In this document: positions 53,338-58,951 of the stretch, one piece after another
Numbering within the stretch: the stretch's first letter is position 1
Layout: the number at the start of each line of letters is the position of its first letter
Source: Magnetococcales bacterium
GTDB taxonomy: Bacteria; Pseudomonadota; Magnetococcia; Magnetococcales; JADFZT01
NCBI GenBank assembly: GCA_015232395.1
Contig: JADFZT010000024.1
Location: 1-58,951 of the forward strand
Direction of reading: 5' to 3'
DNA: 58,951 nucleotides
The notes under the pieces: generated by a model
Databases searched by the model: none
The model's input: only the letters and a program-made list of their open reading frames with translations
Told to the model about the DNA's origin: nothing
Program-made: the position numbers and the translations under genes

Positions 53338-53841
53338 CTACTGAATAACGAATTCGGTGAAATAGACCCGTTTGACGGTGCCGTTCACCAGAAGGGCGTT
53401 AATTCTCGACAACAGCTCCTCACGCAGACGGAATTTGCCTTCCAGGGCCTGCAACTCCTTGGAGTTTTTGGAGGTAAGCAGCGCCAGAATGATATCCTGC
53501 AACTGGGGCTGCCGCCGTTCCAACTCCGGCCTCAGAGCTTCGTTGTCCATCTCCAGCTGGATGGTGGTTTTCAGATAACGGTTGCCCCGGGATTCGTTCA
53601 GATTGACCACGAAGGGGTCGAGTTTAAACATCTCCCCGACCAGCTCCACGGGATCCTTGGGCTCCGCCTGTTCCTGGGGGTCCACCTCCTCAGTCTCGAC
53701 AGCCTCTTGGGTGGCCGTCGAATTGCCAAGGAACCAACCACCCCCCGCTCCGATCAAGAGGGCTACCACCGGCAAGATGATCTTGCCCATGCCACCGCCA
53801 CCACCTTCTGATTCTTCTTCCTGACCTTCGTCTTCCGCCAT
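53338..53841 (-). CDS. fliL: Flagellar basal-body-associated protein FliL
   Basis: FliL is a single-pass inner-membrane protein that forms rings around the stator. The 167-aa product has an acidic cytoplasmic start, one transmembrane helix (GKIILPVVALLIGAGGGWFLG), a Glu/Pro linker, and the periplasmic domain (FKLDPFVVNLNESRGNRYLKTTIQLEMDNEAL ... IILALLTSKNSKELQALEGK ... VYFTEFVIQ). Its ATG is about 200 bases after the flgE stop, a gap that holds a strong hairpin, so fliLMNOP may form a separate or attenuated transcript. Confidence 0.94.
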   Translation of the reverse strand: MAEDEGQEEESEGGGGGMGKIILPVVALLIGAGGGWFLGNSTATQEAVETEEVDPQEQAEPKDPVELVGEMFKLDPFVVNLNESRGNRYLKTTIQLEMDNEALRPELERRQPQLQDIILALLTSKNSKELQALEGKFRLREELLSRINALLVNGTVKRVYFTEFVIQ

Positions 53842-53974
53842 GACGCACCTTTAGGGAATAAACCGCGAGTGTTGGAACTTATCAAGTTATAAGAAAAAAC
53901 AGCATTTCACAACGTTCCCCACCAAGCCAGGGATTTCAGGCTCAATTCACCGAAAAACCGACCAGCCGGGTGCA

Positions 53975-54001
53975 CGCCCCCTTCGATAATACCCGGGGGC
54001 G
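53975..54001. terminator. Hairpin between flgE and fliL
   Basis: CGCCCCC (53975-53981) pairs with GGGGGCG (53995-54001). On the minus strand it lies about 40 bases past the flgE stop; a T5 run comes about 17 bases later. The spacing is poor for an intrinsic terminator, so attenuation or mRNA stabilisation is as likely. Confidence 0.35.
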
Positions 54002-54039
54002 GCTATCTGGCTAGGGATATGGAGGGAAAAAATCAGGGG

Positions 54040-55482
54040 TTACCGCTTGAGGGCCAACAACTCTTCCAGCATGCCGTCGGAGACGGTCACGATGCGGGAG
54101 TTGGCCTGGAAGCCCCGTTGAGTGGCAATCATCTGGACAAATTCACCGGCCATGTCCACGTTGGATTGCTCCAGGGCATAGGAGATGATGCTCCCCAGAC
54201 GACCACTCTCAGGCTCGCTCACCCGGGGAACCCCGGAAGTGTTGGTTTCGCCAAAAAGATTGGAACCCACCTGATCCAGGTTCATCTCATTATCAAAGTC
54301 CACCAGGGAGATCTGATAAAGGGATTTGGACTCACCGTTGGTGTAAACACCGACGATGGAGCCATCCGAATTGACGGAGATGGAATCCAGGAAACCCGTG
54401 GGATAGCCGTCCGGGTCGAGGCTCAGGGTGGTGGAATCGGTGGCATACTGCACGGTGCCCAGGCGACCGGTGTTATCGTCAACGCTACCGGTGGTGGATG
54501 TCAGCGTAAAGCTCATGTCGGTGACATCGGCCTTCATATAGTCGTTGGTGGAGTCACCGTAGCTGTCCAAAGCATCTCCGAAGTCAAAGAGAATGTCCTG
54601 GGCTTCTGATCCATCAAAAGTGATGGAGAGGGGTACGGAACCTTCTGTCAGCAGATAACCGGACGTATCGAAGGTCAGGGTACCGGGGGTGTAGGTGGCG
54701 CTGGTGGCGTCTGCCGTGGTGGGCTGGGCGATTTCGGTATAATCACCGGTGCCGGTGGCTCCTTCCAGCTCTTCGGTGGGGGCAACCAGGTGCCACTCCC
54801 ACTCGTTGTCGTCGATTTTGCGGAAATGAACCAACAGGGTATGGCGCTCCCCCTGGGCATCATAAACCGGCACCGAGGTCTGGAAGTTGTAGCTCTCCGG
54901 ATCGTTGGGATCATAAGGATAGGTGGTGTCGGAAATAATTTCTGCCGTGGAATCGAGATTCAATTCCAACTCTACCAGGTTGGTCTGCCGGGGTTCGGCG
55001 GTCTGATAGGCGGAAAGATCGATATCGGTGGTGCCACCGGTGGCCAAGCCGCTCTCATCCAGAGCCCAGCCCTGGAGAATCATGCCGCTGTTGGTCACCA
55101 GATTGCCGTTCAGGTCCAGCATGAAATCACCAGCCCGGGTGTAATAATAGCCATCCGATCCAGTGGAAGAGCTGGCATCGTCCCGGACCATGAAAAAGCC
55201 CTGGCCGTCGATGGCCAGATCGGTCGCGCTGGTGGTGGAACTGAAAGAACCCTGGGTCATATCCTGATCCACGGCGGCAAGCGCCACTCCGGTTCCCACC
55301 TGGTTGGCGGAATTGGCGCCGGATCTACCCACGGTCTGGATCAAGACATCCTCAAAGGTGGTCCGACTTCCCTTGAAGGCCGTGGTGTTGGCGTTGGCCA
55401 GGTTGTTACCGATGACGGTCATCGCTTCGCTCAGGTTCGTCAAAGCGCTTGATCCAGCGTACATTGCTTGCAAAATGGACAT
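54040..55482 (-). CDS. flgE: Flagellar hook protein FlgE
   Basis: Main subunit of the hook. The 480-aa protein has the rod/hook N-terminal motif SALTNLSEAMTVIGNNLANANTTAFKGSRTTFEDVL, a variable Asp/Thr/Ser-rich middle and the conserved C-terminus (LEQSNVDMAGEFVQMIATQRGFQANSRIVTVSDGMLEELLALKR). GGGAGAG lies about 8 bases before the ATG. It follows flgD by about 60 bases without a visible promoter, so it is probably read from the flgD site upstream. Confidence 0.96.
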   Translation of the reverse strand: MSILQAMYAGSSALTNLSEAMTVIGNNLANANTTAFKGSRTTFEDVLIQTVGRSGANSANQVGTGVALAAVDQDMTQGSFSSTTSATDLAIDGQGFFMVRDDASSSTGSDGYYYTRAGDFMLDLNGNLVTNSGMILQGWALDESGLATGGTTDIDLSAYQTAEPRQTNLVELELNLDSTAEIISDTTYPYDPNDPESYNFQTSVPVYDAQGERHTLLVHFRKIDDNEWEWHLVAPTEELEGATGTGDYTEIAQPTTADATSATYTPGTLTFDTSGYLLTEGSVPLSITFDGSEAQDILFDFGDALDSYGDSTNDYMKADVTDMSFTLTSTTGSVDDNTGRLGTVQYATDSTTLSLDPDGYPTGFLDSISVNSDGSIVGVYTNGESKSLYQISLVDFDNEMNLDQVGSNLFGETNTSGVPRVSEPESGRLGSIISYALEQSNVDMAGEFVQMIATQRGFQANSRIVTVSDGMLEELLALKR

Positions 55483-55542
55483 TTATGCTCTCCCAAAAAG
55501 TCGACCGCCCGTTTCCCGGGTTCAGTCGTCCGTCTTTTCTAT

Positions 55543-56199
55543 CTAGCCGTCTGCCTCTTCTACCCGGCGAATGTCTTCAAAAGCGACTGCGTATCCATCA
55601 ATATCCAGAACCGGACCGGAGTCGTCATTGATGACCCCCGTCACCCGTCCGGATTGCAGTGTTGTGATCTTGCTGGTATCCCCATTTTCCATCCAGGCGG
55701 CAAAGGTGTAGCTGCCGTCCGAAAGCAGCGGGTCATCGATGGCCAGGGTCCACTCGCCGACACCATACTCTTCAGGGGCCAGCTCCATCGCCAGGTTGCC
55801 GTAGGAATCATATATTCCCACCGTCACCGATCCCGCTTCCGACAGCTCGAAGGCCACTTCGCCATGACCATCCTCAACCGTCATCACGTTGCCTTCCACC
55901 ACCACATCCCGACCGATATAGGAGACCGCCTGATTCAGCTGATCCACACCCAGAGTCGAAAGCAGTTCCGTCAGCAGTTCATTGGTGGTCTGCTGCTCAC
56001 CCAAGCCGGTGAAGGTAGCGAGCTGAGCGGTAAACTCGGTGTTTTCCATGGGCTCCAGAGGATCCTGATATTGCAGCTGGGTGGTCAGCATGTTGAGAAA
56101 GTCCAGTTGCAGATCTGCAGCCTCGGTGGAGCTGGTGGAAAAGAGATCCTCGTCGGTGCCATACAGAGGAACGGTGCTGTCTAAAAGGGATACGTCCAT
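55543..56199 (-). CDS. flgD: Flagellar hook assembly scaffold FlgD
   Basis: FlgD caps the growing hook and is lost when assembly is complete. From the ATG at 56199 (GGAGAG 5 bases upstream) it is 218 aa. The N-terminal capping motif FLNMLTTQLQYQDPLEPMENTEFTAQLATFTGLGEQ is diagnostic. It is followed by a FlgD Ig/Tudor-like region (VTVGIYDSYGNLAMELAPEEYGVGEWTLAIDDPLLSDGSYTF). An earlier start at 56259 lacks support. A sigma-54-like element sits about 100 bases upstream. Confidence 0.95.
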   Translation of the reverse strand: MDVSLLDSTVPLYGTDEDLFSTSSTEAADLQLDFLNMLTTQLQYQDPLEPMENTEFTAQLATFTGLGEQQTTNELLTELLSTLGVDQLNQAVSYIGRDVVVEGNVMTVEDGHGEVAFELSEAGSVTVGIYDSYGNLAMELAPEEYGVGEWTLAIDDPLLSDGSYTFAAWMENGDTSKITTLQSGRVTGVINDDSGPVLDIDGYAVAFEDIRRVEEADG

Positions 56200-56300
56200 T
56201 GATTCTCTCCGGCTGGCCCGGGCTGCTGGTAACGGGACGATCCCCTCACCTGCCATCATGCCCTGCCATCTTCGTCAGCTTGTTGTTCGCTTATCTCTAT

Positions 56301-56317
56301 TCCAACATCCGTGCCAC
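56301..56317 (-). promoter_or_regulatory. Candidate sigma-54 promoter for flgD-flgE
   Basis: Read on the minus strand: GTGGCACGGATGTTGGA. The -24 TGGCAC is perfect and GG is 10 bases from the -12 dinucleotide, which is GG instead of the usual GC. The predicted start (about 56290) is some 90 bases before the flgD ATG. Confidence 0.55.
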
Positions 56318-56472
56318 ATCTACAAACTGAAAAAATGGGCATTTTTCAGGCTTTTTTTGACCTTTTTGGACACAAACCGGTCAAACGGACCCTTTTTCCA
56401 CTTCAGGACCCGGAACTCTTTGCCTCAGAGGGTGGCAACTATTGCCCCCCTGCAAAGGTTGCCTGATGGGGG

Positions 56473-57582
56473 TCAGGCAAAAACATTCAGTGCCGAGCCG
56501 TCATCCACCACATGGGGGATCCCCCCCAGCACCTGCTCGGTCACCTCATCCAAACCGCTCTTGGCGTGACCTCCCCCCGGGGAGCCCTCCTCAGAGTCCC
56601 CCCCTTCCCCACCGGCCCACTCCCACTCCGGCTGACCGCTGCCATCATCCACCTGGACCTGCACATCACCAAACGCGATATTTTGCTTGGCCAGGGCCTC
56701 CCGCAGCTGATTCATATGGCGGTTCAGCAGATCCTTGGCATTTTCATTATCGGTATTGATCATCAGGTTGAGGCGACCCTCTTCATCCATCTGAAATTTC
56801 AGATTGAGGGTACCCAGATCTTTTGGATCCAGGGTGAGGCGCATCTGGTCCGGGGCGCCGGGGCGGCTGATCAAAATGGGACGCCCCACCCGCTGGGCCA
56901 GCTCTTCACCGAATGAGGGGGAAGCCGCAGAGAGGGCCCCCTTCATGGTGACGCCACTCTTGGCCGCAGCCGCTCCCGTAGAAGCCTGACGCAACCCCGA
57001 AAGAAGATTGTTGTCCACATCCTCACCGATGGAGGCGGACATGAGTTCGGAAAAATTCACCGGCCCCTTGGACGCCTGCTGGGCCGTGGCATTGGGAGAG
57101 GCAGGCAGGGCAAATCCCTGGGCCTGTTTGCCAGCCATTTGGGCCGCAGCCTTGGCCTCGGCTTCGCTCATGGGTGCCCCGTTCAATTCAACGGCACCCT
57201 CCCCCCCACCTTCAGCCTGACCGGCAAAAAACGTCCCGGAACTCAAGCGGGCTTCTGTTTTGGCATGGCGTGAGCTTGTTTCCCGATGGCGACGGGTAAC
57301 CGTGCGACGGGTTTGACCTTCCGCCTCAGCGGCAACTCCCCCTTGGACATCCTCTTCAGGGGTCTCGTTGCTGCGGCTCTCTTCGTTGGCAGCGCGGGCG
57401 GTTTCCGAAGAGGTTTCCGGTTTGTTTTCAGTGCTGACCGGTTTGGCGGAAGTGACCGCCTCATCGAGCATTTTTTGGAAGTCCGACGGCGACCCATCCG
57501 CCTCGGAAACTTCCGGCTGTTTGATCTGTGGAGCAGCTCCGGGACCTGAAAGTCCAGGCAGTGGTGTGGCAAAGGGTGTCAT
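56473..57582 (-). CDS. fliK: Flagellar hook-length control protein FliK
   Basis: FliK measures hook length and switches export specificity. The 369-aa protein has a long low-complexity, Glu/Ser/Ala/Thr-rich middle typical of the ruler. Its C-terminal Flg_hook domain reads QMRLTLDPKDLGTLNLKFQMDEEGRLNLMINTDNENAKDLLNRHMNQLREALAKQNIAFGDVQVQVDD. AAGGGAAGCA stands before the ATG. It is the first gene of the fliK-flgD-flgE-fliLMNOP run, with 270 bases before flgD. Confidence 0.93.
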   Translation of the reverse strand: MTPFATPLPGLSGPGAAPQIKQPEVSEADGSPSDFQKMLDEAVTSAKPVSTENKPETSSETARAANEESRSNETPEEDVQGGVAAEAEGQTRRTVTRRHRETSSRHAKTEARLSSGTFFAGQAEGGGEGAVELNGAPMSEAEAKAAAQMAGKQAQGFALPASPNATAQQASKGPVNFSELMSASIGEDVDNNLLSGLRQASTGAAAAKSGVTMKGALSAASPSFGEELAQRVGRPILISRPGAPDQMRLTLDPKDLGTLNLKFQMDEEGRLNLMINTDNENAKDLLNRHMNQLREALAKQNIAFGDVQVQVDDGSGQPEWEWAGGEGGDSEEGSPGGGHAKSGLDEVTEQVLGGIPHVVDDGSALNVFA

Positions 57583-57641
57583 TGCTTCCCTTTCTCAAGC
57601 AAACGGTTCAAAGGGTTTGTTTTCCTGTTCGACCCTATACT

Positions 57642-57659
57642 ATTCAACCCCCGTGCCAA
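57642..57659 (-). promoter_or_regulatory. Candidate sigma-54 promoter for fliK
   Basis: Read on the minus strand: TTGGCACGGGGGTTGAAT. The -24 TTGGCAC is perfect and the spacing GG-N10 is exact; the -12 dinucleotide is GA, where GC is usual. Predicted start about 57632, 50 bases before the fliK ATG. The similar element before flgD supports both. Confidence 0.6.
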
Positions 57660-57822
57660 CACAGTTTTTTGCTTGTTTTCAACAAGTTACGATAAATATT
57701 TAACAATTTCAGGCAGGACAAAGATACCCGGACAGGCGTTTTTTACCGGGTCCACATGGCCTCTCTTGCCGGGTTCAGAGGATGGGGGTCACAGATCAGA
57801 AGGGCAGATTTAGAGGATATTG

Positions 57823-58001
57823 TGATTCCAATTGAAAATGACACATGCCTTCCCTGATACGTCATTCCCGCGAAGGCGGGAATCCAGAGAGGTAAAGTTT
57901 GCCCTCAAGAAAAATGGAAATCTTCAGAAAAGTTGTGTTTTTCAATCATTCTGAACTGTTGCGTGTGAAGCTCTGGATTCCCGCATTCGCGGGAATGATA
58001 A
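57823..58001. mobile_element. MITE-like element, second copy
   Basis: Same design as 34510-34753: a left flank with ATTGAAAATGACACATGCCT and TTCCCTGA, then GTCATTCCCGCGAAGGCGGG, a middle with CTCAAGAAAAA and AAATCTTCAGAAAA, and the facing ATTCCCGCATTCGCGGGAAT block (57979-57998). The right outer terminal repeat seen in the first copy is missing. It lies between fliK and the transposase remnant. Confidence 0.65.
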
Positions 58002-58082
58002 ACATCTAGCCGACCCCCTAAACGAGCGTATCCTTAGTTGACAGAGCAATCAACGCAGGAAAGCCCGAATCAGGAGGTCGTG

Positions 58083-58877
58083 ATGAAACTATACGGTGCC
58101 ATCGATCTGCATTCCAACAATTCTGTGGTGGCTGTGTTGGACGAACAGGACCGAGTGGTTTACCAGAGCCGTCTGGCAAATGATCTGGGGACCATTATCC
58201 AGGCGCTTTTTCCTTACAAGGGGAGGTTGCAGGGCCTTGTCGTAGAGTCCACGTATAACTGGTACTGGTTGGTTGATGGTTTGATGGAATCTGGGCATAC
58301 AGTCCATTTGGCCAACACAGCGGCGATTCGCCAATACGAAGGACTGAAATATTCTGATGACAATCATGATGCTCGGTGGCTGGCTCACATGTTGAGGCTT
58401 GGTGTTTTGAAAGAGGGACACATTTATCCCAAAGAAGACCGTCCACTTCGGGATTTATTGCGTAAGCGTGCTCAATTGGTAGGCCAGAGAACGGCTCAGA
58501 TGCTCAGTATTCAAAATTTGTATGCACGAAACAGCGCCAAGCGGATAACGGCTAACCAGATTCGGAAAATGACGGAAGCGGATGTCGATCTGGAAGTTGC
58601 CGATTTTCATCTTGGCATGGCCATCAAGAGTAATTTGGCGGTATTTAAGTGTACTGAAGTTTCACCGATTCATGTAGCTTTGGATCATGCGGCCAAGCCC
58701 AACAACACGGATACCAAAGGATTTCGTGAGGGATTGTGTGGTGCTGGGAAAACCCGCGAAAAATCCTCCGACAAAGCCACTTTCGCGATTGTTCATCGGA
58801 GGTCTGAGAAGGCAAAACTGGCCCTTCCTTTGACCTTATGCTGGCGCTGGGGAGAGGCCGCCAGTTTGGAGGCATAG
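58083..58877 (+). pseudogene. Broken IS110-family transposase
   Basis: An open frame from an ATG with an ideal AGGAGGT site. Residues 1 to about 190 match the IS110 DEDD domain: YGAIDLHSNNSVVAVLDEQ (Asp), LVVESTYNWYWLVDGL (Glu), KYSDDNHDARWLAHMLRLG (Asp pair) and KRAQLVGQRTAQMLSIQNL. From about codon 195 (near 58665) the sequence no longer fits IS110, and the conserved C-terminal Ser-containing transposase_20 domain is absent. That part reads sensibly only on the opposite strand as another transposase end. The gene is therefore disrupted and 264 aa instead of about 340. The rest may lie beyond the window. Confidence 0.75.
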
Positions 58878-58951
58878 ATCCAGGTCACGGTCATGGCCAT
58901 CATGCAAAAGTTCAGATGGTTTGTCACCGCGAAGGAGTTGCGAGCTTGGCT
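58685..58951 (-). pseudogene. C-terminal fragment of a second transposase, with internal stop
   Basis: The minus strand translates to NSFAVTNHLNFCMMAMTVTW, IYASKLAASPQRQHKVKGR, ASFAFSDLR, a TGA at 58793-58795, then TIAKVALSEDFSRVFPAP and HNPSRNPLVSVLLGLAA before a final TGA at 58685-58687. Both parts are in one frame, so the first TGA looks like a nonsense change in a DDE-type transposase C-terminus. The exact IS family is not recognised. It is cut by the window edge. Its end lies inside the IS110-like gene, pointing to one element inserted in another. Confidence 0.55.

Overview
The window is from the chromosome of a Gram-negative, flagellated proteobacterium. Supporting features are BamD, LapA/LapB, IHF-beta, heptose/dTDP-sugar genes, a fliK-flgD-flgE-fliLMNOP block and the aromatic/rpsA cluster order. 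The hpnCDE squalene genes, a FlbD-like flagellar activator and a full sucrose operon together suggest a deep-branching alphaproteobacterium, possibly Magnetococcia-like. That placement is inference; no rRNA or marker gene settles it. Most genes are on the minus strand, intergenic regions are long, and they carry several families of short inverted repeats.

Layout. 1-4542: hpnC-hpnD-hpnE (squalene synthesis), then bamD, minus strand. 5141-10905: a plus-strand operon with a receiver-less sigma-54 activator, a large exported TPR protein, a FlbD-like sigma-54 activator and a lipoprotein. 11299-16242: rfbB-rfbA and a secreted subtilisin-like protease ending in dockerin-like calcium loops. 16922-20401: a membrane-anchored TPR protein, a cyclic-nucleotide-binding protein and a DUF433/DUF5615 pair. 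20460-31137: minus-strand housekeeping run pheA-tyrA-aroA-cmk-rpsA-ihfB-lapA-lapB-DUF2062-rpiB-glyA. 31475-36714: two exported sulfatase-fold enzymes flank a radical SAM/SPASM protein. 37104-40756: STAS protein, gmhB, a second cNMP-binding protein and small proteins. 41031-47108: sucrose operon (fructokinase, sucrose-phosphate synthase/phosphatase fusion, sucrose synthase, GNAT). 47605-49771: lone receiver protein and a LysR regulator. 50732-57582: flagellar hook and export genes. 58083-end: a broken IS110-type transposase interrupted by the end of another decayed transposase.

How it fits together. Two minus-strand sites upstream of fliK and flgD resemble sigma-54 -24/-12 promoters, and the window encodes a FlbD-like activator with a degenerate receiver, so sigma-54 control of the flagellar block is plausible. 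The sucrose operon encodes synthesis (SPS/SPP), reversible cleavage (SuSy) and fructose salvage (fructokinase), as expected for a compatible-solute or storage cycle. The least explained unit is the sulfatase-radical SAM-sulfatase locus. Both sulfatase-fold proteins carry Thr where formylglycine-dependent sulfatases have Cys or Ser, so the radical SAM protein is unlikely to be their maturase.
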